Shown here one piece after another: positions 48,199 to 61,729 of a stretch of DNA of 64,000 nucleotides (its first letter is position 1; each line of letters begins with the position of its first letter). The position numbers and the translations under genes are program-made. The notes below the pieces were generated by a model. The model ran no database searches. It was not told the DNA's origin and saw only the letters and a program-made list of their open reading frames with translations. Source of the DNA: Trichoplusia ni (lineage: Eukaryota; Arthropoda; Insecta; Lepidoptera; Noctuidae); contig NC_039478.1 of the NCBI RefSeq assembly GCF_003590095.1, forward strand, positions 9,176,001 to 9,240,000. Direction: 5' to 3'.

Positions 48199-51100
48199 GT
48201 CAGTGGGAAAATGTTAGGAAAAGTTCGGTTTCTCGAAGTATTAGCAATTTCTCTCTCGCTCTCTCGTCTTTTGTGCTGATGTAATGATTGCTACAGGCTG
48301 GACGACTACAATAGTTACAGAAATTTTATTTAATTATAAGTACAGCGTACGTAAGGAGACTTGGTATGTTCTGAAATTCGCTTACCAGCTATCACCTCCC
48401 TCCCCATATTAGAGGGAAGGAGGTGACCCGACCCAAGACGCCGCCGCAGGCAGTGACATGAACATTTTATCTGGGAATCAATAAAAGGCAATTAAAAAAA
48501 AGACTTCCATTCAGCCTTTGATCAGCTCATGACAAGTTTCGTCCGTCTGCCATCAAGCTGTACATCAAAAATTAATAAAGAAAAAACTACATCGGTTCTA
48601 TAGTTTAATAGCACGTACGGTCAAAAATTACGGTTTACTCAACTCAGTTCGACTGGCGATCCCGCCGCGTCAGCTCATGATTAAGGACTCCGGTTGGGTC
48701 CGAACCTAGTCGGGCACTCCCGAAAAATACGTGTTGCATCGTTCGATAAAAAAATATCTTAGATGACAAATTTTCAACTTTGTCACCAGTCAGAACTCCA
48801 ATTAACCGAATATACATTTTCCATTGATAGTAGCGTTATTTAAAAAAAACCGGGGTATATTTAAACATGTTTGCACGTTTATACATATTAGCTACGTCCG
48901 TAACTCCATCCAAAGCGGTTTCCCATTTCGTCGTGAACCCCTGTTATTTCCACAGTTTTCTCCGGATAACCGGGGAAATTTCTAATCATTTCCTTCATAG
49001 ATTCTACCTAATTATAGCTAAAGAACCTTCCTTTATTTTATTGGACAAGTTTGTGGTTGGTAATTAGTAATTAAGCTTGTGTCTTACTGCTTAGGGATAG
49101 TTGTAGTTATAGTTAATAGTTTTTGCCGTGGGTGGCCAAATAGGAATGTTAATAATTTTATATTAGTTAATCAAAAAAAAGGTCTAGACTAACACAAAGC
49201 TAAGAGTCAACATCAGTTGCAATTTGAGTCGTGTTTATTTCGTTTTCAATAGAATTTTTGCGTGACAATGTCGATTAAATGTTAACTAATAGAGTTGTTT
49301 ATTAATTTATAAATCTTCATTAAAGACTGTTAAGCTAAACATCTAAAAGTTATATTATGGCGGGTGCAGAAGAGAGACACCATTCTACGCTGTGTATTGC
49401 GCTCTCCCGCTTCTACAACCATAATTATATTACTTGTGACCGTGGATATAAGCCCCTAGAACCCTGATAAATAGTAAGAATTGATTATTTGAATCATTTT
49501 CAAGTTTTTTCATCTTAATCTGGTCACAATGTCACTGATGAACAAAATTCAATTTCCTTTTAAGTTACCTACTCTCTTTAAACCATATTTCGTTTTGGCT
49601 TCTCGGTTATGGACTTTCTAGGTTAATCGAAAATTATATAGAGCTGATCGCAGGTAAAAATAGAATCTTCAAAAACACAGTTGTACGCAAAAATAAGATT
49701 TTTGGTTTTATTACGGCTACTGATCAGTATAGCGTATCTTACCATAGATTATATAGATCCCGTGGATTTATTGACGGTAAATGTCATCTAAGCGTTCTGC
49801 AAAGGTTAATTTGAAATTTCTACTATTAGTCAAATTTAGTCTAAATCCGTTCAGTAGTTTTGGTTAAGGTAGGTAGAGAGATGTAGCCAATTCAAGTTAT
49901 CATTGTTCACGGCACAGTAATAGTACCTACAGTAGATACATTTATTACGCTTACGGTATCAAGTATGGGTAACCCTTGTATACATACAGTGACGTTTTGT
50001 ACCTATTAATAACGATTTTATTTGTGTGTCAATTTCACACTGTTAAAGCTTCTATAATAAGAAATCGCTGTCAACCGCACGCACACGTTTATATCAAATT
50101 ACCTGTTTCAGACAACGCAGCTTAACCGTGTGAATATACCAAGAAATAAACTTAAAGCTCGTCATTAAAAATACAATTAACTGCAACGTCGAGTCAAAGA
50201 CAATATTTCTATAGGCGGCCATAACAGGTTGGCTAAAAAGACTTATGACCAAAACAAAAGCGCGCGCACTGACAGCCACTGGTTTTTATTAAGAAACAGG
50301 TTTTATTTCAATATTACAGTAAAAAGCGATCGAGTAAAGGCGGTGGCAGACTGAAGTTTATTACTGATATAAAGAACTTGTTTATTAGTTTTAATAATAA
50401 TAATATTGTAATAAAATCGTTTATTGGTTCTAAAAACATATAACAAAATAATTATACCCATAAACCCACCAAACTGTGTGACAGTTTGTCGGCGGGAATA
50501 GCGCTCGATACATATTACACGGTTAAAGTTTCAAAATACAAAATAAACATACAAATACAAAATACAAAGGAACATGGAACTACTTATAAAATTATTCTTT
50601 AAGTAACATATTGCGTAACTTATTCTTTAAGGTAAGCTTACTTATTTTAGGATTTAGTTTTCTAAGCCAGTCGTAATTATTATATATCGAGGGGATAATA
50701 TCATGTTAAGAGCATATTAGTCAGAAAGACTGGCTTTGATGCCAAAAGAAAAATGCTCAAAGCATTTCTTTGGCCTGTGGTTTAGCGGACAGTGATGCCA
50801 GAATCTGACCCTCAAATACCACCTGGATTATTTGACCTTCCGTAAAAGGCGTTGATAAGTTTCCTCAATCCCTGGCAATTTTTGAGGGTCTACTATATAT
50901 AGCTCTTTTAGTATAGAATATTAGAACGATAGCACCGTTTCTGACTACGGATTTCCGAAAATTCAGATGATTAATACAAGACAAGACAATAAAGATCTAA
51001 TCTACAAAGTACGCTTGCTTGCCCAAAACCAGTGAAAGCTTTAGAAAATACGAGGTTTTATTACAAACACCATACTCTTAAGAGCATTATCTACAATTTC

Positions 51101-51644
51101 TTTTTCGATATAGAGTGACGCTCTGTTTGACATGCAGTTAAAATCTAGTCCAACAGTATTAATAAGTAGGATTTTACGTGCACGTGTGCGTTTCGGTTGT
51201 AGATATAGTCACGTTTTAGTTTCAGCCTAGATAGTTTTTGTATTGATAGTTTTTCTTTAGTGATTTATATTTTTCCAGACGTGTTTAGGTATTTTGCTAG
51301 TTAATTTTACAACGACACGCGATCCCACTGCCGCGTCAACTCATGATTAAGGACTCCGGTTCAGTTGGAGTAAAGCGTGATTTAATATTAATTATAAAAC
51401 TATTGCGATTATATCTGGCCGTTAATATAGGCAATAATATCAATATAGTTAAAAAACAGTGATTGTTTCATACCCAAAGTTAATTGTTTCTTTTTTCCCT
51501 TGCCTTCTCATCTCAAGTCTCAAGCATCAAACAATTACAAAATTGACTCTTACTCCTTGAACGATTTTTCCAGCAAATGCAAATTTTACAACTGTCTGTT
51601 CGCCAATTATCGCCAGTATAATTAATAACAGTGTAAACAAACCT

Positions 51645-51658
51645 GTTGTCATGGCAAC
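51645..51658. promoter_or_regulatory. X-box-like (RFX) site with neighbouring YY1- and E2F-like motifs
   Basis: GTTGTCATGGCAAC differs at one base from the palindromic X-box. Within 80 bases follow GTGGCCATTTTG (YY1-like) and TTTTGGCGGGAG (E2F-like). The cluster suggests regulatory DNA, but no transcript start is evident. Confidence 0.35.
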
Positions 51659-54600
51659 AGACAATATGTCAAGATTTATAAGCTGTTTGTAAACTGACAG
51701 CGGTGGCCATTTTGTTTTTGGCGGGAGTACCAGCGAAACAGATCACTACTGTTCCAATGGCCTAGTTAGACTGTGATTTAAATTGATTATAGGGCCGACT
51801 ACTGTCTGAATAACCCATATGTTTGGCTTCTGTGCCCATGGTAATAGACAATTAAATATAAGTGTCAATTTAAAGGTACGGTAGTTAAACGCGATTTCGC
51901 AAAATATCTTTTTAGCGTACAAGTTAATTCTTGATTGAATAATAATTTACTTTATTAATAGAGTAACACAAACAGAAACCACCAATCGCATTTACGGAAT
52001 AAGTGTAATTCTTAAGTATGTTTGCACTTATACCAATAAAAAAACAGTCACACACCGTGCTCTACATATAATTGATTAACAATATTTCATTTTATTGTGA
52101 ACACACCTTTACGTGTAGGCCATCAGCCGATCCCACAGTAAAGACAAGCGACTCATCCGGCCCGACCGGATGGCCGACTTTTATTACCTACCAACAAACG
52201 CCAAATGTTACTAATAAGGTTTATACCTCGAACAGAACCTTTGTGGCTCCAACCAATGATACTGGCCACTTGGCCAGTGATACAAAGAGCTTTGTTTTCT
52301 TTTTATATTATTATGAATTCAAATTACGAATGATATTCTCGTATTTGAAGCTGGTAATTCCTTTATTATTTAATTGAACATTTGAAAATAAAAACCAGCA
52401 GGGCTAATGCATTTTACTACCTATTCCTAAGATTATTATGGTTCATCATTCGACATTGTGGGCTTTTATAACATATTTATTTTATAACTATGGAACTTAA
52501 AACGCTATGCGTGATTGTATAACAGAAGCACATATTTTTAAAATAAAATATACAAAACTGAGGGATGAATGTAATTGAATAATTAACGATCACTTTTAAC
52601 CTTCACACCTACTCAACAATTTTGATACAACATAATTAAATTAATTATTTCGGCATAATTACTCTAACATTATGCTGAAGACTGTCAAAACAATACAATT
52701 TAACATAATTGTTTTGAAGTTCATTGGCGAGGAACGGAACGCCCACTGGCCTAGTCTAGTACCCGTCTAGCTTACCTTGAGCCAGGATACGCGTGCATAA
52801 CCCGTAGCAGTATCAATGTGACACTTGCCTCTTATACAGCTTCTTGAAAAAAATAAAGTTAATGTTAACGTCATTAAAATTCCGTGACATCTGACGGATA
52901 TTTTGGCGGGAATAGTGTACAGAGTGAAATTTACAAAAATAATAGTTTTAAAATCGAATTAATATTTTGAACTGAAGACTTTGACTTTTTTTTATTATAA
53001 TGTGATATAAATAACTGATGTTATCCGCGTATTATTGCAATTATGAAATTTAATAAGAAATAGTGCTGTGTTATTACGCATCAATAGAATACCGCGTTTG
53101 CCGCGTTTTATTACAGATAATAAAATTCAAACGGAAATTTAAATGTCGCAATCAAATTAAAAAAGATACAAATAATAGAATAAATGGACTCTTAAAATGC
53201 ATGTAAGTGCGTAAGTAAAGTTTTAATTGTGCAATAATTGTAATTATTTATTTTAATTAATGTAACTGACTGTAATAAATTAGGTACTTTATAGATAATT
53301 ACACCATACATTTTTTCTCTACTTTTCTCAGCTTCTAGCCTATGGTATTACGAAAATATATTAAGAAGAAGATACGAAGATAATTATAATATTTTTCATG
53401 ACATTTGATTAATTTAAAATTTCACAATTCGCCTCATCTATTCATTACATTTTAAAATTGTTACAAATGACAAATATTTTTGTCGTTGACCTAGAGATTT
53501 AGAAAAATATAAAATATTTCGGCCGCCACTAGGTTCCTTGACCGAGACAAGAATTATATTTAGAGCAGTAATTCAGTACCTAATACTTTGCGCCCACAAA
53601 AAAGCGAATGAGTTTCTTAATGATTTGTATTAATTCTCCCTTTTTACACACACTTATTTTCTTGAAGCGCCCTATAGTTCGTTATACCATATTACTGTAA
53701 TGAGTTTGTATAGGTACCATTAATTTCTGCAATAAAAACCCTGAATAATAACTTAAATCTCAATAGGTACTTTTTAAACCTTTCGAATAGATATCATGAA
53801 AAAGTATTCAAAGAAAAACTCTAAAAACTTGGAAGAGAAAAAAAACAAATGGAATTCTTATTTTTTTTTAAATAACATCACATTCGCGGTATCGAGTGAG
53901 CATTCAGTGTGAGTTGTGACAAGAATTATGTAACGAACTACTGACAGAAGCCAATACACTTTTTTTAACTCGAGAACTTTCTAATGAATGTTTTAATGGC
54001 TGTTACGATCGAGTCGATAACTCTGTTTCCTTTTAACAATTTAGATTTGCGCTTTTAAATCACCTGTCGAATGAAATACAATAAGTTACATGCAGTTAAA
54101 AGCAATATGTATCGGCCATTAAATGTGCAACATTGCATCTTCTCCCAGATAAAGAAATAAAGAATCTGGATTGACACATGGTACATTTTTTAAATGTAGA
54201 ATGTACAAATTTTAAAAAGCATTATATTAGTCGCCAGTATTACACCTTGACAATGAAAAAAAAAGTTGATTTGAAATTAGAATTGTAACATCAAGGTTAG
54301 ATTTCTAAAGTTGGCTACGTGTGAATTGATTGTGAATGACTGTATTACGGAATTATTTGGCGCCATTACGCTGTCTCAAATAAAATTATCAGGGATTATT
54401 TGGACCAAATAAAAACAATTTAAAACTATTTACACGATATATTTTGAAACATTAGTCATAGATGCTACTTTTAGACATTTTTTTTGTTATTTGAAAAGAT
54501 GCTACAGTTGAAGTGACTAACAACGTTAAAGCTTTTCGTTTTTTTTATAATATAGGTTATTAATTTATTTTCTACTCTAGCCTTGAGTAAAGTAAATAAA

Positions 54601-56380
54601 CATACCAGAATTGGCAATCCACTTGAGTTTAAGTAATAAACGTAAGATTTATTTACGAAGGATTGCAATCTGGAACGTTCCAATATGGCGAAATATCTGC
54701 CAGCATTGTGATGTACAAATTTACATACAGACGGTAATCGCTGATCGCTTGATGAATATACAATCAGATGTCCTTCAGAGGTTGACAACCTTGCGAAGAT
54801 CAGAAAACGTAGACATGAAGAATTAACTTTGGAATTGTAATTTAAACTGATAACTCATCTAATTCCTACATATAAACTTATTTCTCGATACTCACGGCTG
54901 TTGTGGTACCTATGCCTCTAAATGCTGCCATCTTTTCTTTGGCGGGCTTTTTCAGATCCTTGCTTTTGCTAGTTCCTATTACACAGACGCTTTCGTCTAT
55001 TATGAATCCACGATCACGTGAATTGGAACTATCGAATATAAATTAAACAAATTATAAATTCGGATGAATGCATGTTTGCCTTTGCTTATCGATGACTTCA
55101 AAACAACAGTTCGAAATACAAGTTATTGTAACAAAGACAAAAATATTGGTAATCGGCAAGTTTTTAAAATTTATTTTTAAAATTGCAGCTGTTGAATTGT
55201 AATGTCAATTATATACAAGTATTTTCTTATAAAGTTTTACTGTTATTATAAACAGATGTAAATTGGAGCGCTTGGCATTATCTGGAGCCAAAAATTTGGC
55301 GAATGCTATTATTATGGATTAAAGTATTCAGTGAAATGACGTTGAATGGCGTGACTCATTGCTGGTATGTTTATGTTATTTTGGTTATTCATTCGTTCTT
55401 TAAATTAAATTGTTTATTTGTTGCTATTTTACCCAAAAACGACTGCACTCATATTGATGAAAAGGTTTTTAGTCGAAGAATGTAGTTCGTTAAGGTATCG
55501 TGCTATTTTTATTTATTTTTTGTTCTACATCAAATAATTCTACCAGTTCAACAATCTATAACATCTATAACAAAATATAAGCAAATCCATCAATATTTTC
55601 AGAAACAAAGACTCCCCCATTACACGTATACCCATTAATAATTAAATTATAATTGCAACCAACAAGCCGTGTCAAGACGTCATCACTTTAATAACATTGT
55701 AAGTTTTTAATGAAAATTTCGAAAGTTTCGGCCGACCGCGCCACAGCCGGCTGAACGACCTAATTTCCGTGATTTATGCAGTCACTTCCAGGAATACACG
55801 TTTCGGATCTGTGTTTTCGTTTCACGCTGTATTTGTTTTACTTTAACGCTATGCGAATAAGATTGAAGGGTACTTAAGTATTATTGATAGGAACAAGTAA
55901 AGTGTTTGAATAGAGTAGAATTGCTTAAAAACTCTTTTGTCTCTCAATTAACTTTCATAGTTGATTTAATGTAATGAGACCTCCATGTTGAATTGCAGCA
56001 TTTAGAACATAGAAATGACACTTTTAATGAGCATGATACATAAATACACAAAAGTATAACTCTTCTTTAAACATAGTTGAGTAAAAATAAATACCTTGTC
56101 CGAGTTACAACTTCCTGTATCTCTAAATACGTCATTAGTTTCGCTTTTGTTTTTATTACAAATGTCACCTAATTATTAATGATACACATATTAACGCTAA
56201 TTGATGAAATAAAACATTATCACGTCTTATTCGCTTATTATATACGAATTAATTGGTATAGCAACATCGATTGCATAGACCAACATATATTAATCCAGTT
56301 TATTTAAAATATGGTTTATAATCAAAGCAATAAAGTTGGTATTTTTTTAAACGACTCCCGCAGTATTAAATGGAATCCTT

Positions 56381-56552
56381 GTGTCGCGGGGGGTTTCTAA
56401 AACATACAATTCACATGCACAAAGATACCGAGACTCAGAAGTTCAGAACATGCATTCGTGGATCTCACAAACGCTTGTCCTACGCGGAGATCGAACCCGC
56501 GACTAGCCCACAGTGGGTTTGGCGTGATGACCTCAACCACTCGGCTATTGTG
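56381..56552 (-). repeat. tRNA-derived SINE, reverse orientation
   Basis: On the minus strand it has A box TAGCCGAGTGGTTGAGG and B box CGGGTTCGATCTCCGCG, then a body reading AAGCGTTTGTGAGATCC and the CGACACAAGGATT tail. It is the best preserved copy of the family also seen at 3668, 11169 and 63727. The 80-codon frame here is a repeat artefact. Confidence 0.75.
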
Positions 56553-58043
56553 TTTTACAGTTGCGTGAAGGTTCTAAATTTAAAAACAACGTTCCATTTT
56601 CAAATCCAATAAATAATGCTTACTTTTTTTAACTATTGAACGCATGCAATGCTCTCCCTCACAGCCGATCGATTGATTAACATTTTTTATTGCGCAAAGA
56701 CATCGCATTATACTGCCTACATAATAACGGAGTAACAACACTGTCAATAAAACTCTTAACAAAAAAATGACAGAATGATAGATGATCTCTATTATTCTGA
56801 ATGGTGTTTGCAAACACTTTTAATTATAAACTTATCGATGTTTTACAGATTCACTCGAAAGCGTGCGACTCGGTCTTGGAATCACTTTTATTATTAACTA
56901 GTGTTTATTGTGTATTATGCTATAGATTTTGTAATTAACTTGCATTGGTGGAAGAGAGACACCGCTATACGCCTTCTAGTGCTCCGTCCCCCTTACACAC
57001 TTAAAGAGTGGTATGCTCTCTATATTGTTTATGGTTCATACTTTTTTTAATACTGTTTCTTCTCTCAACTTTATGTAATACGTTTTTTAATCGTTATAAG
57101 TGAACAATCATAGGAAGGAATTTAATTAACACATTGTTTTGTTATGTCAGTAACATAAAGATATTAAATGATGTTCTGCTTCTAATTACTTTCCCCGGAA
57201 ATTGATATTACATCTATAAACAGCAGGGATCTCGAATCTCCTTAAAAAACCACAGGGTTGTCGAAATTTACATTTAGATTTATAAGTAGCAACTAGAATT
57301 CATTCTTATTTCTTTTTTATTTTTTAAATACTACCTGACCAGTATCCATTTTTAGTTGAATATAAATAACCTGGCTTTCTACCTTTAAAAAATCAGTAGG
57401 TAGTATAGGCTCAGTAGAATCCAGAGAAAAGAAACGAGGTCATCTTTAACTTTACCCTCTTACAATACACACACGCAAAAAAGCTATTTATATTATATTC
57501 CTAGTAACCAGGAAAATCACTTATTAACTTATAACCTCTTTCATAAACATTATTTGAACGTCACAAAAACCATACTTAACCTCAAAGCATTGAATCCTTC
57601 AAACAAAATCTCAAACAAATTTAACTCCCGTTCAGTTTCATTGCGCAATAGTGAGGCATTGTGTCTGAACAGAATGTTTAGTATAGATTGCATCAAGCGG
57701 ACACATTGGCAGACCGATCCGGTTATTTATTTCGCCTTCGAACATCTGACCGGCACCGGCAGTCGGATAGAATTGGAACAGACGACTCTTCTAGCCCTTT
57801 GTCGTTAATTCGTATCGTCTGTGTGTCTTAGTTGATGTTGGATGTTTAATCTGTGATCTGAGTTTTTAATTTTTGAAATTCTATTGGATTTACTTATATA
57901 CTATTTGAGAAGTTGTCGAATAGAAGTGAGACTGAATTATTAGTAACATTATTAAGAAACTGGACTGCTTACTAAAAACTAATTCTAGAGATAGCGAATT
58001 CATGTAATTTGAATCGTTAGGTTCGTAATTTTTTATTTATTTA

Positions 58044-58338
58044 TCCTACTACTATTATAAAGGCGAAAGTTTGTAAGTATGGATGTATGGATGTTTGTTA
58101 CTCTTTCACGTAAAAACTACTGAATGGATTTGAATGAAACTTTACCACAATATAGCTTATACATCAGAATAACACATAGGCTACAATTTTTGAGGTTTCT
58201 AATGTGAGGTCGTAAAAGACACATTTTTTGCGCTTACATTGCAAACGCTGACTGAATCCTACAAGATAGATAGAAGGCAGGTATAAATTATAACTTATAT
58301 CTTCTAACCACGCGGACGAAGTCGCGGGCAACAGCTAG
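58044..58338 (+). mobile_element. non-autonomous Helitron-like element, chimera of groups 2 and 1
   Basis: The 5' part (TCCTACTACTATTATAAAGG onward) is group 2. The 3' third (ATAACTTATATCTTCTAACC and GACGAAGTCGCGGGCAACAG then CTAG) is the group-1 end. It lies between A and T. Confidence 0.65.
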
Positions 58339-58474
58339 TTGTAAAAATAAAAGTTGCTGAGCGGGTAATAAATATTTGTAACTGGTCAAACGATTGGTGC
58401 GTTGAACCAAAAGCTGGTTCAAGTTCCTACTGAGCTTTTTTCTTTTAAGAACAAAAATGCTATTTAAAAAAAAA

Positions 58475-58540
58475 TGCAAGTGAATCATCAATGCTCAACT
58501 GAAAATCTGTTCAGTTGATCCTCTTGTTGATTCACTTGCA
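58475..58540. ncRNA. 66-nt imperfect hairpin, pre-miRNA-like
   Basis: The outer arms TGCAAGTGAATCA and TGATTCACTTGCA pair perfectly over 13 bases. The inner arms TCAACTGAA and TTCAGTTGA pair over 9 bases around a 6-base loop, with an asymmetric internal loop between. Size and shape suit a miRNA precursor; a small palindromic MITE is equally possible. I do not recognise the arm sequences as a known miRNA. Confidence 0.3.
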
Positions 58541-58872
58541 AGCTTTAATTCTTGATAATATCAGCAAAAAACCGTATCAAACAAGACATACATGCGTACA
58601 TGTATACATGTATTAAATTAATTAGCTATTGTCTGATGTACGACGGGCTAACATGATCGGTAATACCGTAATATGTCAAACAAACTGGGCCGATGTCCGC
58701 TGAAATAATTAAAGTCTTGTTTTCAGTATTCAGCAGTGAATCTAGGTTTACGGTGTAAGATGTCGATTCCGTTCGCCAGAGCTTTTATCATCCTCGGTTC
58801 TGGTTTGACGTAACTAGGTCTTATGTTTTTGCCGATTTCCGCGTCTGTTTAACTATTATTTCTAGATCTTTT

Positions 58873-59550
58873 TTATATACTAGTGGTCGCCGAGTGGTCG
58901 AAATTCGACCATATAATAAATTTAAATTGTAAGTGACTTAATATACATTATTAAAATATAATATTCAAACATTATAAAAAAACTTTAAATAACTTTAAAA
59001 GTTTAAACATTCAATAAAACTGCAGGAAACAAACTTTTCAACTATGTCTTTAATAGACAAAAGAAACAATTTGACCACAGAGTATGTATGCGTGTGTCAA
59101 ATGCATGCTGGTTAGTATAATGTTTTATTAACTGATTTAATGTATTTTTTACGCATTATTATTAAAAAAAGAATTATATTAAATGAGGCAAATAAAACTT
59201 TTTTTTGAGTACTCTATGCCTATGCACAAAATGAAAATCAAAAGAAACCATTTGACCACAGAGTATGTATAGGCAAATATATATATTTTTGAAATGTCAA
59301 TGTCAGTACTTTATGTCTATGGACAAAATGAAATATAAAAGAAACATGTGTGTGTGAAATGCATGGTAGTGTGGGTAATGTTTTATTTATTGATTTAATG
59401 TACTTTATAAGCATTATTATTGAAAAACATTAGCGTTCTGCACTTCTCCTGCACATAAACTATAAGTGTGCCAAATTTTATGCTCGTGCGTCCTCGCAAT
59501 TTTTGTAAAAAGGGGTACAAAGTTTTGGCATCACGTATTAATATATAGAT
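58873..59550. repeat. interspersed repeat with internal tandem duplication
   Basis: Begins near ATATACTAGTGGTCGCCGAG and ends near GTATTAATATATAGAT. Inside, the block containing TTTGACCACAGAGTATGTAT (59070-59089 and 59251-59270) and the following TAATGTTTTATT segment occur twice. It has no open frame. The edges resemble a family I know only by sight from Lepidoptera, so the class is not assigned. Confidence 0.5.
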
Positions 59551-60210
59551 TTTTTACTCACGTAAATATATTAATTCTTTCGTAAATTGTTTTTTACTTT
59601 CTTCGTTTGCGCCAGATTTAAAAAGAAAAACAAACGTGTTCCTGTTCAATAAACAATATTTTCTTTTGTAAGTTTTCTTGATATGAATCTTTTCCGACAT
59701 TTCCCTTGAACCACATTTGACAGAGTCTCCGCCGTTCTCCCCATCTGTTTGCGTTTAAGTGTTTACACAACAAATCTCGCCAGCATCTGCGCCGGCGCAT
59801 TTACCGAACATGTTGTTTTTGCCAAACGATGCATATTCGATCGCCATACTATCTACGTTTACTTTATTTTTAAGATTTCCTTGCCAACGTTCAATCAGGA
59901 CGTTGCCAACGGTTAACTGTTTCTGTTCATGTTTCTGCGTCAAACTGCCATTTACTATATGTATCTAATGTTTTATGACTGTCTGTAATTCGAGTGGTTG
60001 TTTTGAAATGTGTCTTACGATATTATTGTCCAATTAGTTAAATATATCGCTGCTATTAGTAATTGCGAGTTCGTCTAGATCGAGTGATAGCAGTTTAAAT
60101 GAACAAATAACAATGATCGCCCTTCACGGTTTCCGCTCGGCTGGTTCCGCGCAGACATCCCGACGGCTGCGTCTGATCTATTGACTTGCATATCGATTGA
60201 CCTACATAAA
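59551..60210. other. upstream region of the 365-codon exon
   Basis: Moderately GC-rich at 59715-59960, with a direct repeat TTGCCAACG at 59881-59889 and 59903-59911. The overlapping short frames on both strands are not convincing. Possibly regulatory. Confidence 0.35.
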
Positions 60211-60275
60211 CTTTATATACCTGACGTCACTATACGTCATATAAAGAGCATTCCGACCGATTTACGAGTCTCGAT
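60211..60275 (+). promoter_or_regulatory. candidate promoter: CRE plus TATA box
   Basis: A palindromic CRE (TGACGTCA, 60222-60229) lies just upstream of a TATA box (TATAAAG, 60240-60246), so transcription would start near 60270. That leaves a 5' UTR of about 350 bases, GC-rich, before the ATG at 60617. A second CRE half-site (ACGTCAT) lies at 60234-60240. Confidence 0.5.
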
Positions 60276-60616
60276 CGTTTGATTAAGGACGTCCGGACGT
60301 ACGAATGTTGTCATTGGCTTCAGGCGAACGTCCACTGAATTTTGAAGGTCCAGCGTGTGTCAGCCGCGCGTGCACTTCGACATCTAAGTAAACTAAAATA
60401 GTCGAGCGGCCGCGTCGTCGGCCCGGCGACCGAGATAGCCGGCGCAGTGCGTCCGCGGAGCCCTCTCGCGCCGGTTCTATTTCCAACTAATGTCCCGACG
60501 CATCCCGTAACGCTCGCGACAATAATACTGCAACGGACTACTGTGAAATGGCACTGGACTTTCACCGTTCGCGACACTTCCGCTACAGGAAACGCAAGCG
60601 AACTGCCTAAACGAAC

Positions 60617-61711
60617 ATGCCGCACGCGCCGAACGGCGGCGTCGAAGCCGTCAACGGGACTGGCTCGAACCCGCTGAAGCTTCAGATTCCAGAACAAAAC
60701 GGTACCAGAACAAATGCAACCAACGGCAACGGGCTTCTCTCGCCGCCGTCCAATGGATCTCAAACACAAAACTACAACGGACCGCTGTCGCCACCAATAC
60801 TGGACACGACTCCAAAGAAACCACCGAAAGCTCCGCTGAGTCGACCCATACTACCGGTGAAGAAGTCCAAGACTCTGCCAATAGACTTTGATGAAAAAGT
60901 GCCGCCAAAGATATCGACTTCTCTACTAAATGGGAAGAAACTTTTTGTTACAAAACCGCTAAAGGAAGTTCATTCAGTTCCGCAGCCTAATCATGATAAT
61001 GGAAGGTACTTAGTGAATCGGTCTCCGAGCCCGTCCTACAGAAGAAGCAGTTCATATGCTTCTGTAGAGACGGGCTCTATCGCAGAACTAGCGAGACGGC
61101 ATGTGCCCACAAACCTGTTGACTTCAAGATCGCCGAGTCCTCTGTCATACAGCAGTGTTCGCAGCTCTGCCAGCCAGTATTCGACATGCAGTAGCAATGG
61201 TACCTACGTGCCTCTCTCTCGGTCATCGAGCATGAACTCAGCCATGTACAGCCGGACGCCGACTCCCAGAAGAATGTACCCACAAACGTGTGATAATTCT
61301 GAAGGCGTAGATTTGAAAGAACTAAAATCTAGAGAGCAGGCTCCTGTTGTTTTTGACGCTAACTTGTCATTTGTGCTCGGTTGTAACAAACAGCCTCTGC
61401 GACAGAAGTTCAAACCAATAGCTGCTCATATGGAAGAAGGAACATCCTCTAACTACTTGAGCAGTAAGATTGATAGCTTCTTAAAGAGGACTGATCATGT
61501 GATGGATGAATGGCGAAGGTTGGGCCACAAGGACGACTCTGATATGTTGGGCGAAGGAACGAAGAAAAGGCTTGGAAGGTCCAAGTCTGCGACAAACATC
61601 ATGATCAAGGGATTCACGCTGTTCAGCCGCAACGGGAGCAGAGCGAGTAGTGTATGCCGGTCAAGTCGAGGGATATCTGAAGACCGGACAACTGTCTCCG
61701 AAATGGACGAG
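60617..61711 (+). CDS. 365-codon first exon; candidate motorless myosin XVIII isoform head
   Basis: The ATG has A at -3 and an in-frame TAA (60608-60610) only two codons upstream, so the start is well defined. The frame runs to TAG at 61727-61729, but a phase-0 donor (GACGAG|GTGACT) ends the coding part at 61711, five codons before the stop. The protein is Ser/Pro-rich: a PxxP stretch at 69-85 (PPKAPLSRPILPVKKSK) that could bind SH3 domains, RSPSP motifs at 135 and 171, RTPTPRR at 213, a likely amphipathic helix FLKRTDHVMDEWRRLG at 288-303 and GRSKSATNIMIKGF at 320-333. No catalytic domain. Spliced to the phase-0 exon at 63482 it would give a short protein of disordered head plus distal myosin XVIII coiled coil. 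Without that splice it is an intronless gene nested in the Mhcl intron, 370 residues long. I favour the spliced form. Confidence 0.8.
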
Positions 61712-61729
61712 GTGACTCACGACAATTAG

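Noticed and set aside
54471..54788. 105-codon minus-strand frame
   Set aside because: AT-rich chance frame, no motif, overlapped by an equally open plus frame.
60320..60769. 149-codon minus-strand frame
   Set aside because: Antisense to the GC-rich 5' UTR and start of the 60617 exon; no splice sites or domain.
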